Shown here: piece after piece, positions 19,250 through 31,467 of the stretch
How positions within the stretch are numbered: the stretch's first letter is position 1
How the letters are laid out: every line of letters starts with the position of its first letter
Assembly: GCA_037176705.1 (NCBI GenBank)
Contig: CM073890.1
Coordinates: forward strand, 93,424,591 to 93,488,590
Source of the DNA: Molossus alvarezi
Taxonomy: Eukaryota; Chordata; Mammalia; Chiroptera; Molossidae
Direction: 5' to 3'
Length of the DNA: 64,000 nt
The notes under the pieces: generated by a model
The model's input: the letters and a program-made list of their open reading frames with translations, nothing else
Databases searched by the model: none
Told to the model about the DNA's origin: nothing
Position numbers and translations under genes: made by a program

Positions 19250-20295
19250 ACATTTTTTTTTTTTAGATTACTCCAGACATAAAAACGTTGCAAAAAATAG
19301 TACAAAGAAGTCCTACATGTTTTTCACCCAGATGCCCCAAATGCCACCATTTAACCACACTTGCTTCATCACTCTCTCTCCATCTACATGTGTGTGTGAT
19401 GTGATGGATTTTCTGATGTGTTTGAGATGAAGTTGTAGTCGTCATGTGCCATTGCCTCTAAGTATTTCAGTGTGTAATCCCTAAAAACAAAGACATTTGT
19501 CTTACATATCCACAATGTGATTATCCAAGTCAGGAAATGAACATATTGACCAAACTACAACCTATTGACCTTTTTCAAATACTGCCAATTTTCCTACTAA
19601 TGCCCCTTTTCTGGCCCAGGATTCAGTCTAGGCTCACATGTTACCATTAGTCTCCTTTCATTTGAAATAGTTCCTCAGTCTGTCTGTCATGACCTTGACA
19701 TTTTTATTTTTTTGTTTTGGGGAAATTTCTTTCATCTTTCCCAATATTATAGTTTGATAAAATTTCAAACCTTTAAGGAAATTGCAAGTATAGCATAACC
19801 AATACACTTATATTCATTACCTAATATTCAGTAACAGTTACTATTCTCTACACTTCATATTTCTTTATATATATATATATAGACACATATTTTTATTTTT
19901 GTTTCTTTTTTGAACCACTTGAGTTCCGTCACCCCTGAACACTTCAGCATGCATCCCCATAGATCAAGGACATTTGCCCACATAGCCACAATACAATTGT
20001 CATCACACTCAAGAAATTTAACATTGACACAGTTACTTAATACACAGTTTATATTTGAATTTTCCAGATGGTTGTAGTGATGTTCTTTATTAACTGTAGA
20101 TTGGTTGTTTAATCCAGGATTCAAAGATTATGTATTGTATTTAGTTGAATATCTTAGGCAGTGTTGATCTAGAAAATTACCCATGATTAGATTCATGTTA
20201 AACACTTTGGGTAGGCATACTACATAGATGATACCATGTTCTCAGTGTATCACTAAGAGAGCACATGTCAATTTTTTCCCCTTATCAGTGCAATT
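19250..20295. mobile_element. Old L1 (L1M-type) 3' UTR-like fragments
   Basis: Phrases typical of old L1 3' ends occur twice in this block: AATAGTACAAAGAAGTCCTA..., TTTTCCTACTAATGCCCCTT, and later a similar ATTGTCATCACACTCAAGAA. Two overlapping or adjacent copies are likely. Confidence 0.55.
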
Positions 20296-20563
20296 AAGTT
20301 TGGTAATTTGGCCTTGGCCAGTTTTGCTTGTGGTTAGAGCATCAGCCTGCGGTCCAGAGAGACCCAGGTTTGGTTCCCCCTAAGGGCACATACCTCGGTT
20401 GCATTTGTCCCCGGCCCTGGTTGTGTGGGTGGCAACCAGTCGATGTGTCTCTCTCACGTTGATGTTTCTCTCTCTCTCTTCCTCCCTCTCTCCCTCCTGG
20501 TCTGCCTGAAGATAAATGCAAAAATGTCCTCGGGTGAGGATAAAAAAAAAGTTTGGTAATTTG
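20296..20563 (+). mobile_element. VES SINE (type B) with perfect 15-bp target-site duplication
   Basis: The SINE runs from 20311 (GCCTTGGCCAGTTTTGCTTG) to an A-tail ending about 20548. AAGTTTGGTAATTTG flanks it at 20296-20310 and 20549-20563. The 3' part carries TCCTCGGGTGAGGATAAAA. Confidence 0.95.
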
Positions 20564-20840
20564 ACTAAGACAGTGTTCAGCTGATTTCTCCATTGTAAAG
20601 GTGTCTTTAATCTGTACTCTGTGGTTATATATGAAACCTGAATGCATTTCCTGTTTCTTGAGAGTTTTCACCAGTTGCTTTACCGTCCATTAATGGTTTT
20701 GCCTAAATTACGTTTTATTTTTTAAAATAGTGGTTAGAAAATGGTGGGGTTTTTTTCTATTTTTAGCATGCTTAAACATTTATTGGTTGACAGTCTTCTG
20801 TAAAGAAGAGCTTTTCCTTCACCTCTTTTTTGTTGTTGTT

Positions 20841-21066
20841 AATCCACATCCAAGGATATTTTTCCATTGATTTTTAGATAGAATGAAAGGGAGGGAGGGA
20901 GATAGGGAGGGAGGGAGAGACATCAGTGTGAGAGAGACACATCAATTGATTGCCTCCTGCACAACCCCGATTGGGGTCGGGGAGTGAACCTGCAACCCAG
21001 GTACGTGACCTTGACTAGGATTCTAATCCTTTGGTCCGAGGGCCAACACTCTAACCAGCCAGGGCT
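20841..21066 (-). mobile_element. VES SINE (type B)
   Basis: Tail AATCCACATCCAAGGATATT at the left, head ending CCAGCCAGGGCT at the right. CACCTCTTTTT flanks it at 20820-20830 and 21068-21078. Confidence 0.9.
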
Positions 21067-21079
21067 CCACCTCTTTTTA

Positions 21080-22150
21080 ATTTTTTAAAAGTATCTATGG
21101 CCTCATAGATTTAAAAAATTCAATGTGTTATAATTCAATCCTATCATTTTTCATTATGATACCGAAATCATCCCAAATTAGGCCAGTTGAAGCACCTATG
21201 ACCAGCTCCTTTGACCTTTCAATATGTCCCCAGTAGTTTGGGGGCATTATGTTACTTTCTTGTACAACGAGTTAATCCAGGCTTACCTTGTACCTTCTCA
21301 GCTTCAACCCTGGAACAACCATTCCTCTAAGAAGTACACGTTCCTTTTAGTGAGGGACCTAATTCTGGCATTAGGTAAGCTCAGTGGTCCTGGATGTCAT
21401 TCATTCCTTTCATACGAAACCACTGATTCCAATCCATCACTGTAAAACAGTGGTTTTGTAGAATGTACCTTAATTGGGCTTTGTCCAGTGTTTCCTCATG
21501 ATTAGATTTGTGTCTTGGTTGTCCTTAGTGAATTACATTAGGAGGCACATGATGTTGATTTGTTGATGGTGTTAACTTTGATCTTTTAAAAAAATTTTTA
21601 TTCATTGATTTGACAAAGAAAGACATATGTTCCACTTATTTATGCATTCATTGGTTGATTCTTATATGTGCCCTGACAGAGAATCAAACCCACAACCTTG
21701 GTGTATCAAGGCCATGCTCTAACCAACTGAGCTACTCAGCCAGCGCTGATCTTAACTTTGATTAAGGTGGTGTCTGCCAGTGTTCTCTACTTAAATGTTA
21801 CTACTTTTACCTTTGTAACTAATAAGCATTTTATGGGGGGGTACTTTAAGATAGTGCTTCTCATTATAATTCTGACTATAATAATTTTAGCATTCATGGA
21901 TGATTTTTGCCTGAAACACTTATTGAAAATGATTTTCTAGCTCTAACACTTCTACATTTTAGCTAGACTCCCACTGTAAAAATCTTCCCCTTCATTTATT
22001 TGTTTATGTATATCAGTATGGACTCATTTTGTGACTTATTATAATCCTTTGCTATCATTTATTTTGTTGCCCAAATTATCTCAGATGGGGCCAAATTAAG
22101 CTCTGTCCTAATTCCTTGGAGATGAACATTTTTAAGACTTTTCTTCACCT
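21080..22150. mobile_element. Old L1M-type 3' UTR fragment, split by a SINE
   Basis: A further old L1 3' UTR-like stretch (for example TTTGTCCAGTGTTTCCTCAT and TTAAGGTGGTGTCTGCCAGT). The pieces continue across the SINE at 21590-21746. Confidence 0.55.
21590..21746 (-). mobile_element. Old VES-related SINE (type C)
   Basis: Body TATGCATTCATTGGTTGATT and head GCTGGCTGAGTAGCTCAGTT on the minus strand. TTAACTTTGAT occurs on both sides and fits a target-site duplication in the L1 fragment. Confidence 0.85.
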
Positions 22151-22694
22151 GTGTTACTTTCCAACCGATTCACACCATTTGTGTGTTCTCTAGAATGTAG
22201 AACGAGAAGACCTTGGGCTTTCTCATCAGGACTGACTTTAGAGGGGATAAAATGACTTTCATGGGTCAAGATAACTTGCCAGTGTATAGGGCTTCTCATA
22301 GCTGTAGTTTCCTTTTGGCCCAGGACAACGCATGGTCAGTTCCCATACTTCTGTACAGTGACCTGCTCTTTTCTTACAAGAGCCTTTTAGTTCGCAGTAC
22401 AAGGTAGTAATAAGTACTTGAGCCACTAGAGGTCACTGTTGGGCTACATGTAATAGAAGATCTCTCACTAAATCTCTCATCAGCTGACTGGCAAGCCTTA
22501 TTCTGAACACAATAAGGATTTGTCTGTTTCCAAAGGATCACTGGTGTCTTTAGACATGTCCACTTATGCCTCATTTAGGCCTTAATCCAGGCTTGAACCT
22601 TTGATAACAACTTGAATGGGACATGCCTTTGCTAAGTGCTGCTGACAGAAGAATACAGACAGCAACCCCTACTTAACATAAGTTAAGCACCCTG
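22151..22694. other. Intergenic, with one weak CTCF-like motif
   Basis: GCCACTAGAGGTCACTG at 22422-22438 differs from the CTCF core at one key position (T for G). Otherwise nothing is recognised. Confidence 0.4.
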
Positions 22695-22850
22695 TTCCAG
22701 GTGTCATTCTGTTTCACATATATTAACTCATTTAACATCTTTGAAAATGCTATGGTAAGGGGGAAATCCAGGAGGAGCTGATTTCAGACACCTAGTAAGT
22801 GGTTGAGCCAGGATTCAAACCTGGAGTCCATTTACTTAATCACTACATTG
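22695..22850 (-). repeat. MIR
   Basis: Reverse-complement MIR: ATATTAACTCATTTAACATC, CTAGTAAGTGGTTGAGCCAG, GATTCAAACCTGGAGTCC. Confidence 0.8.
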
Positions 22851-23284
22851 TGAATCTGCCAACACAGATTGCTGGCGTCCCATTGTAATCAGTCTTTCCA
22901 TATCCAAGCCTGGGATCCCTGGCCTCTTTATAAAACGTCCACATAATGAGACCCGAAGTCATCAGAGGTCTTTTGGAACTTGGTGATGGGTGCTGTTCAC
23001 CAGCTCTGTGCCACGGGCAGCGTGTCCAGCAGTCATGCTAATGCCACACCTCAGCCAGGCCTGCCCACTGTGCTTGCAAGCTGTTCACATCCTGGGATCG
23101 ATCCCAGTAACCCTGTGACTCCACCGCCATCCCGGTCAGCATTGTGCTCAGAGAACATGAGGCCACCAGCTTCCCCCTGCTGGGCCCTTGCTTTCTAGAA
23201 GCAGTAGTGGTTTGCTTTGGAAGCTGCTTCGAATTAAGTATCATGGTACTTGATAAAGTTTGAGACCTTTTCTCTTTGGCAGGG
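22851..23284. other. Intergenic, nothing recognised
   Basis: No coding signal or repeat that I can name. Confidence 0.55.
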
Positions 23285-23490
23285 GACAGTGGGTTCTAGG
23301 GTTAGACTGACCTGCTTTGGAAACCTGGCCTTCCTGCTCAGGGTGGCCTTGGGCAGAATGCTTTCCTCCTCTGAGCCCGAGTTTCCTCGTCTGTGGGTAG
23401 ACAATGATAACACTTCCCTGGAATGAATGTCGTGAGTACTATACATAAAGGACACTGGCACAGGGTAGGAGGTCCTTGATAGATTTTACT
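23285..23490 (+). repeat. MIR
   Basis: TTCTAGGGTTAGACTGACCT, GGTGGCCTTGGGCAGAATG, GAGTTTCCTCGTCTGTGGGT and CACTGGCACAGGGTAGGAGG follow MIR order. Confidence 0.75.
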
Positions 23491-23814
23491 TTTATCACTT
23501 CCTTAAAGGCACAGCCCCATTTCTTTCCACCAGTCAGAAAAGCTGACCCTGATGTCATCTCCTCAGTGGGCTCCTTTTCCTCAAACACTGGTGCCTCTTA
23601 CTGCCCATGTCTTTCCTTGAGCAACGAAAACTCATCACTGTAGGCTGGTAAGTGTCATTTTTTATGTCTGGCCTAATTCTCTAACTAGCCTCCAATCAGA
23701 GCTGAGACAGCCCTTTATACAAATCCTATGTATCCCGTCTTAACGAGGGACCCAAAACAGTAAGTACCCAGTAAATGACTGTTGATGACAGAGACTAATT
23801 GAAGTCAGTTCACA

Positions 23815-23915
23815 AGTATTTATGGAGTATTTACCAAGTGTCAGGCAATGGGCCAGACTTTGAGAATAATGAGGTGATTAAAACCCTTCCCCCCACTAAA
23901 GGAGCTCCTTCTCTG
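23815..23915 (+). repeat. L2-like 3' end
   Basis: AAGTATTTATGGAGTATTTA, then CCAAGTGTCAGGCAATGGGC and AAAGGAGCTCC, as in L2 ends. Confidence 0.55.
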
Positions 23916-26158
23916 GCTACAAGTTTCTGCAAAGGCCGGAACAGTTCACGCTCCTTCCGAAGCATCTAGTTCCCAGGGGCTGACTTTCTTTGTTGAGGCA
24001 GCCTGCTTCACTGTGTCTCAAACAGGAGGCAAAGGCCAAGTCCACAGCCCAGAGCCATTTCTCCCTGGAGAATCTATAACATGGCATTCAGTGCCCAATG
24101 ACCTGGGGCCATTCAGGCCCTCACAAGCCGTTCCCACCACTTGCTCCTTAAGGACCAGCCCAGCAGCCCCTGCTCTTGGCGGAGGGGGAGAGGGGGTGCC
24201 TGGAGCCGGCCCAAGACTGAATGGCGGAGAAATCAGTCAGTGACAGATCCCTCGTGACTCACTGCAGCAGGGCAGTATCTGAATGATTTGTTCTTGGGTG
24301 GAGTGGAGGAAAGGGGGGAGAATGAGTCGGAAAAAATGAAACCATCTGTTGAATTCACAAGTTGCCACAAGTCATGAGTTCCACCAATGTTCAAATGACT
24401 AAGTATTTTTAGTGCAAAGAAATAAGGTAATTTGAGGGTTTCAGAAAACAAGCACTGTCTACAAACCCAAATGATAACTGAAGAAATACTATGCATTAGC
24501 AAAAGTTTTACTCTTTCATTTGCAAAAACAGCATGATATATTTTTTTCCAGGAAAAGGAAGGCTTTCAGAAGTTAAAAGAAACACAGTTTACCAACTAAC
24601 TCAACCCCCTCTGAAACAGAATAAAGAACCTTTCCTCTTATCTGGGTTCAGAACTGGCAAGCAGCTTCGGTGTGGGCACTTCATAAATAACCTTGCTGAT
24701 GCAAATGTCGAAGATGCAAAGAAACCATTTTGTCATTTCCAGACCCCTTCTGAAATGCCAGTGATGGAAGCAGGATCTTGACTATCCTTTGCAGATCTTA
24801 AACAAGAAAAGCCCAGTTCACCTGGGCACATGGAACGAAACAGAACAACAGTGGATTAATCGATCTATCCCGGAGTCTTGGGTGTACTTACAGGGAGCAG
24901 AGCGAACTGAAACAGTGGGTAGAATTTTTATTTTTATTTATTTTTCTTTTCTTTTTTTGTTTGTTTGCTTTTTATCTTTCTTGATTTTTGTTTTTTCTTT
25001 TTGTTGTTGTTGTTATTGTTCTGGGTAGGATTTTTAAACCACCACTCCCAAAACATCCAAGCTGGGATTCAGCGACTCCGCTCTGGGGGGACAGCCTTGT
25101 TTCTCCTTGCCTTGGATATGCAGGCTGTGCCTATAAACATAAAGTCGGAGCAGGGAGCGGCAGTCCATTTCAGTCATCTTAAACATCCTGATCATGATGT
25201 ATCAACTGAGCTGAGGGACATTCAGAAAGAAATTAGTGATACCAATACTTTGGTATGTTGCCCGGTCAAGGTCTGCTTGTTTTGGCCTGAGTACACCTGA
25301 CCTTAGCCCGTGTAATCTCAATACATAGAGATGAATGCACCTCAGTAACCATTGCCCAGACAGCCTGTGTTGTTGAAGCTGGGTTCTGGCTGCAATGTGC
25401 CGGGATGGCTTGGAGACCGTGCCTCAGGGGAGCTGGGCTCTCTCTGCTCCTACAGAAACCTCCTTCTGGCTTCTAAGAAACACATTCCATTTGCCAGTGG
25501 TTGACTCAGGCCAGAGCAGGGATGCAGCAGCTACTGCTGGGGTAGGGACCTGGGCTGTAATAGGTCTAGAACAAGACAGTCCTGTTTCCACACACCAGCC
25601 CCCACTGCCGCCCCCAAAGTGCAGCCTTAGTTCTTTCTCAGCCCCAGAACAAAGGGGAGGGTGGCAGGCGGTGCCTCCACCTCCCTAGTGGCTTCCCACT
25701 CATCTGGAGCTCTCGGGCCCCTAGGTGAGCTCCGAGGCTACCACTGGCATAAGGGGTAGGTGGGAGCTGAAGCCCATATCCTGGAACTAGAGTCCCAGTC
25801 AGTGAAGCACCTGAGCAAGCAGGGCTGCCCCAGGACACTTGCCACAGCTTGGGCCCTCTGACCTCGGCCTCGCATGCACAGCTCTATTTCCAGTGCCCCT
25901 CCCCCTGCACCCACCTCACCACCATCTGCCCTTTCATTCATCCCTCGGATTCTGGCTGAGCACCCATACATGTAAGACAGACCTTGGGTGGGACAGGTAG
26001 GCTGTGGCTCTCTCCTGCCAAATCTAAAGCCAGGGGAGGAAGGGGGCATTATTTGAGCCCTTGCTTTGTGCCAGGAGCTTTAGAGCATGACCTCTCTCAA
26101 TCCTGCCCTCACCCCTAAGAGAAAGGCCTCACTATCCCCCAAGAACCAGAATGGTGTC
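23916..26158. other. GC-richer intergenic DNA, nothing recognised
   Basis: The base composition rises here. A T-rich low-complexity tract lies at about 24927-25022. Short open frames exist but none is recognisable or conserved-looking. Confidence 0.5.
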
Positions 26159-26159
26159 A

Positions 26160-26345
26160 AGGTCAAGAGCAGGGACACTGCCACCTGACTGCTGAGTTCA
26201 AAGTCCAGCTTTGCCACTCACACTCTGTGCAATCTTGGGCCAGTGATTGACCTACAAGCTCCCTCACTGGGAAAATGGGAATCGGGCAATAGTGGGCATT
26301 TAAGTAAGTTAATTTATATGAAAAGTGTGCCGAGCAGCCCTACAG
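26160..26345 (+). repeat. MIR
   Basis: AAAGTCCAGCTTTGCCACTC, GCAATCTTGGGCCAGTGATT, CTCACTGGGAAAATGGGAAT. Confidence 0.7.
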
Positions 26346-27194
26346 AACTGCCAGTTGTCCCTGTATGTTATTCTCTGTTACGTGTTAAAGATGAGAAAAC
26401 AGGCCATGAGACCATACGCAAAGCCTGGATTCTAGTGGGCACAACCCACGTGTTCTTCCCTGTTCCATGAAGCTGCCCTTTAGCAATGTAGAGCGTGTTC
26501 CCTCCGAGGAACGGTTACGTTTGGCTCATGGCTAGAGCCTTCAAGGTGAGTTTTAGACCAGTGTGTGGTAGAGAACTGTGGGAACAGGAGCCACCTGAGT
26601 CTTGTTTGGGACCCCTGACATTGTGTCCCGTGAGCTGAGGGCTGCCAGCAACCAGCATCTCATCTCTGGATGTTCTGGAGAGGGCTGGCCCTGGCACTGG
26701 CCCCGGCACTGGCCCTCCTCTTGTCAGAAGCAGGCTGAGACCACATCCTTCTGACTCTAACCTCCCGTCCCCATCCCTGTCCTAGAATCTGGGCTGATTT
26801 TCCGGAAACCATGGCAGAGGTGGAATTTAACCCCAAGCCTGCCTGACTTCAGAGCCCATGTTTTCTCCATTCTTATCTCGGTCGGTTGCCCCACAGCTGC
26901 CCAGACATCTGTGACAGACGGACACAGTCACGACTTGGCCTTCCTATGCGGTGGAGGAAGGGGACAGGACACTGGGATGAAGGCCAGCGATGAGTGCAGG
27001 CACACATATGCATAACTAAGTTATGCGATCACTCAATTGGTAAATCTAATCAACAGGAAGATCTGATGCACCCACCTCACATGCTAAGGGACCTCCTTCA
27101 GGCCCAAAGCAGAAAAGTATCCAGAGGTGTCTTGGGTCAGGTAAACTACAGTCTCAAGCGTGCAACCTTTTCTGGGGTTTACACCATGCAGTGA
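26346..27194. other. Intergenic, nothing recognised
   Basis: GC-rich, with no gene or identifiable repeat. A short CTGGCACTGGCCCCGGCACT-type minisatellite of about two units lies near 26687-26715. Confidence 0.5.
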
Positions 27195-27355
27195 ATCGAA
27201 ACTCTTCTAATTAGTTTTGTGATCTTGGCCAAATCTCTCAGCATCTCTGAACCTCAATTTACTATGTAAAACAACCTCACAGGGTGTTCCTAGTGGGTGA
27301 TGAGAGACCATATGCAAACATGCCAGGGGCTGGCACGCAGGACATATTGATGAAA
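27195..27355 (+). repeat. MIR
   Basis: TTAGTTTTGTGATCTTGGCC, CATCTCTGAACCTCAATTTA, CAGGGGCTGGCACGCAGGAC. Confidence 0.7.
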
Positions 27356-28134
27356 TGGGGGTGTCCCTAGACTGTGTAAGAACCCTGTCTAATCGCACTT
27401 AGTTCCACCCCAGAGACAAAGTTCTGGGAGAAGATTTCTGCGCACATGCTCAAATGTTTCGGCCTCAAATGGATAAAGAAGCAAGCCTGCTTGTCCCTTC
27501 ATTGCCTTGGGGGTGCCAGAGCCCTGAGAATCCAGACCTGGAACCGGCAGTGTCTGTGATGGGTTGTCAGCTGTCTTTCTGGGTCCCTCTAGGCCTCCGT
27601 GACACAGCCACCCACTGTCACCCTCGAAGCTCTCCAGCGTCACGCTCACTGGTTTCCTCAAAGAAAGGTTCAGTTCTGCAAGGGGTGTCCGGATATCCGC
27701 CCATCATCCCGCCTGCTTAGGAGGAGGAGAGCGAGGGCGCGGAGCTGGAGGGGGACTCGCAGGGAAACCTCCAGAAGTTTTCACCCCATTCCCAACACCA
27801 GGAAGCTGAGTCTAAAAGGAAGCTCCTCCGAGGCCTTGGGAAAGGCCTGCAAAGGGGGGTAAAGAGATGTCTGGAACTCTGACTCCTGAGAGGAATCTCC
27901 GTCAGATGAGAAGGGAAACAGAAAGTGGTTGACCAGATCCGCAAGCATGGGTGTTCAGCAGATTATTCATCATGACTAGAGGATACCCGATGACTGGGTT
28001 ACTTATTACACAGGTATAAAGAAGAAAGCGTGTTAATTCTTTGTGTGTGGTGTTTCCCTCCCCATCAGGCAGACTATTCTCAATCAGCAGGGCCTGGGTC
28101 ATTCAACTCCAATGACTTCCAGGGAGAAGGGGGG
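27356..28134. other. Intergenic, nothing recognised
   Basis: Moderately GC-rich with several overlapping chance open frames; no recognisable product. Confidence 0.5.
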
Positions 28135-28265
28135 CAGTTTGAAGCCAGATTACCAGGGTTCAGGCTGTTCCCCTCTCACTAGCATGTGACCTCTTGAACC
28201 CCAATTTTCTCATCTGAAAATAAGGACAGTTGCTATGGTGAGTAGTCCTGAGAATGTGTGAGGGG
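28135..28265 (+). repeat. MIR
   Basis: GAAGCCAGATTACCAGGGTT, CTAGCATGTGACCTCTTGAA, CAATTTTCTCATCTGAAAAT. Confidence 0.65.
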
Positions 28266-28674
28266 GCCTCTCAGGAAGAGGGAACACAGCAGTTTCTGGT
28301 CACTTGCTATTGAATATGCTGGGACTCTAATTCCTCTCCGGGCCAACCAGCGCTGGCTGCGTGTCAGCACAAGGAAAGATAGCTATTTAGTGCTTTGTAA
28401 CCTTTGAGGATTTTAAAAGGGTTTAAAGGCTGAAGAAGAGACGTTAAGTACTTTGGTTTCTCATCTGTTCCTCAGTCCTGTCCCCATTTTCTTGGGTGAA
28501 ATATGGGTCCCTTTGGGGAAGCCTTACCACCCTCAGGCCCCAGACAGGCTTCCTGCAGGCTTGGAGGAGCCGCCAGCAGCAGGCTGGGAAGGGCTGCTGG
28601 GATGCACTGCCCACCCTGGGTCCAGGGCTGCGTCACACACTTCTCCTTTCCTGGGCCACTTCCTCCATCAGAAA

Positions 28675-28697
28675 TACATATATATATATATATATAA
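28675..28697. repeat. (TA)n tract
   Basis: About ten TA units, 100 nt before the CpG-rich block. Confidence 0.9.
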
Positions 28698-28799
28698 ATA
28701 AAATTCTGGCTAAGTTATTACATATTCATCATTATTGGTTTTTCTTTGGCTTGTAATAAACACGAAATTTAAGAGAAATGAATAATGAGTGATGGGGAG

Positions 28800-29480
28800 T
28801 GGTTTGGCCGCTAGGGGGCATCACCAGCCCACCACTGCTCGCGGGAAATCGGGGTGACCCGGGGATGGGAGAGACGGAGCTGCGACTCCCCCGCCCTGAC
28901 TCACAAAGGGCTCGTGCTGCGCGTTTCCCCGGAGATGCTGTGTTTGCGCCTCACAACAGCGGCGGGTGTTGCCCACTCCGCAGGGAGGAAGGCTCGCCCT
29001 GGGAGGGGCCGTGTCTGTGGGCCTGGGTTACAGTGGCAGAGCGGGCCGACCAGAATGTCCTGGCTCTCCCTGCCGTACTTCTCCCCGGAGCTGGCTCGGA
29101 GCAGGCAGGGCAAGGCCTGCGGGCAGACCGACACCTGCCAGTGTGGAGGCCCCGCCTGGCAGGCCCCCCCCTTCGCATTCCAGACCGGCGCCCCCAGCCT
29201 CCCGGGGCCAGGCGGCCTTTGTTCCCTGGTCTGCGTGACTGCCGAGGGCGGGAGCCTGTAGGTGGGAGCACGTTCGTCCCCTCCCTGCGGAGCCCAGCAG
29301 GGACGGCAGAGGCGCAAAAGGCATTCACTGTGCTGTGCGAATGGCAATGAACTAAGTGCTCCACCCGCGAGGAGTCCTGGGCCAGGGTGTGCAGCAACGT
29401 GGGCACGATCAGAAGCAAAACAGCACAGAGCGTGAGGAGATCCACCTCGGAGGCGGCTTTCTGCCCCCAAGGGGAACACC
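28800..29480. promoter_or_regulatory. CpG-island-like block (orphan promoter or enhancer candidate)
   Basis: About 50 CpGs by eye in roughly 660 nt at high GC, in a region where CpG is otherwise depleted. It holds a CTCF-type motif (28804-28823), an E2F-like GCGGGAAAT (28841-28849) and an AP-1 TGACTCA (28897-28903). Long open frames cross it on both strands (up to 201 codons on the minus strand), as expected from low stop-codon density, and none resembles a known protein. It lies about 17 kb past CCNL1. A lncRNA promoter is possible. Confidence 0.55.
28804..28823 (+). promoter_or_regulatory. Strong CTCF-type motif
   Basis: TTGGCCGCTAGGGGGCATCA contains CCGCTAGGGGGCA, which fits the CTCF core at nearly every position. 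It lies at the left edge of a CpG-island-like block. Binding is inferred. Confidence 0.65.
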
Positions 29481-31467
29481 CAGCATGGTGCTTGCTGCAG
29501 GAACAACAGGCCCCTGTCCCCTCCACGCCCAGGAGGAAGGGTACCTCCTCAGGAGACCAGGTCTGGGTGGGGCCTTATGGGCAGCTAGGCCACACACAGC
29601 TTCCTCCTGAAGCAATGAGAAGGGCGACTGAACCCATGTGGGAAATAAAAGGCAGGTTGTCCTTTGCAGAAAAAGATTGTTCATATTTGGAGGGGGACAA
29701 CGTGAGATGCCAACTGACATGGATGTAGCAAAAAGCAAGCCTTGGTGGTTAGTTCTTTCCGAGAGCACCTTTGTGGTTCAAAGGCGCCATGAAGGTTCTG
29801 GGAACAAGTAGTCCTTGGCCAAGTGTGTCCAGGCCTGAGGCCGGGTCGTGGCATTACACAGAGGCCCTAACAGGAGTGAGGGCGCTGGGTGCTCCAGATG
29901 CTCCAGGGACAGAGGTGACCTCTACCCACTGAGCAGTGCCCGTCCTCGGGTCACCAACAGGCGGGAATCTCTCCCCGCTCACACACAGAGTGACCCAGTG
30001 CTGTTCTGGTTAGGCAGGCCCAACCAAAGTAGGAATGACAGGCTTGTCACATGGATGAAGAATAAGAGTCACGGTTCAGTTTCTGGATCTCCAGAGTCAC
30101 ACCCCTGGCCCCTCAGGGGATTGGTGAGGAGAGATGACAGTCTAGTCTAAATTGGGAGGAGAGGGAGTGAGAAACCTGTTCAGGAAAGGATAGGAGCCCT
30201 TGGCAGAATGCCCGGGACTTCCTGAGGCTGTGGAGTTGGTACCCTCCTGGGGGGAGAACAGACATGGGTGGGTTGCAAGCCCCAGGAAAAGGCTAATCCA
30301 AGGATGCTTTCCCCAGGCTGTCGGACCTACGTATTCAAGAGCTCTGTGACAGGTGCGTATCGACTTTCAGAACCGAAGAGGGCTTTCAGGGTGACCTACT
30401 CTGATCCCCTCATATTGGCACTGGAAGTGACTTCGGGGAAAATAGAGTCAAATATTGCCCAAAGAGAGGGTGTGACCTGCTCAGCCCCTAGCTGCTCAGA
30501 GGACAGAAACAGCAAGTCCTGATTTATGGCCCAGAGCTCTTGCTGGTAGATGACATTGCCTTGAAAATGGAAGGGGACGGTGGTGTAGAGGAGTTCTGAG
30601 GAGCTGGGGGTGTCTCTGAGGTCCATGGGGCTGAGGGTGCAAAGTGTACCTGTTTCAAGGCCAGACTAGAGAGGGAAGGCCACCAAAACACTGCGATTTA
30701 TCGGAATAGCTGGAAAAACAAAACACGCAACTAGCTTGTGATCACATGATGGGAAGGACATCTGTGAGTGACATGGTGTCTGAGCTTCCTTCCCTCTCGT
30801 GTTCTGTGACCTGCTGTTCTAAGACCCTGAGGGTACGGAGATCAGAGGGACTCCGTGTGCCGACTTGAGAGGAGCAGGCCCAGGAGGGCATTTACTCATT
30901 CCACTGGGGTTTCCCTGGACCCTTCAGGCAGTGCTGAGTCAGCAGCCATTTCTGACCTGGGCACCATAGCCCAAGGCCTTCGATGGTGATTCAGCAGAGG
31001 CAGGTAGGACAACGCATTGCCCTACGTGGAGAGGCCTCCCACCCCAAACCTCCCACCTGTGCCTCTGTGCACTGCCCCTGCCTGGGGAAAGCAGAGGGCT
31101 GCCGGCCTTCCGACAGTGCGGCTGCAGACCTGGCCCAGGGGCTGGCCGTGTGCCCCGAAGCTTCAGCTGGGTTTTTCCAGTTGTCTGCCAGATTGCTCCA
31201 AATGTTTGCTTTGCCAAAGACAAAAGGAGCATAGGGTCTAGACTTGGAAGACACTTTAGAGAACAGCTAATTTTATAATTTTGCAGATGAAAAAACAGGT
31301 ATGAAGAGATTATGTGCTTTCCTGGAGAACCTCTTTCATGGAGGCCACCATTGGACCTGATTCCAGGAAGCAAGGGGGAGGGGCTTCTCCGAGAGGTGGC
31401 CGCAGGCCCTGCTCAGGGGCTTGGGCCTGACCATGGCAGGCAGATTCACCCCACACCCCCGGCCAGG
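29481..31467. other. GC-rich intergenic DNA, nothing recognised
   Basis: No recognisable gene or repeat. Chance open frames are common because of the composition. Confidence 0.5.

Noticed and set aside
28799..29526. Long overlapping open frames (183, 191 and 201 codons) on both strands
   Set aside because: They overlap in opposite directions in CpG-rich DNA where stop codons are scarce. The compositions are Pro/Gly/Ala/Arg-rich and resemble no family.
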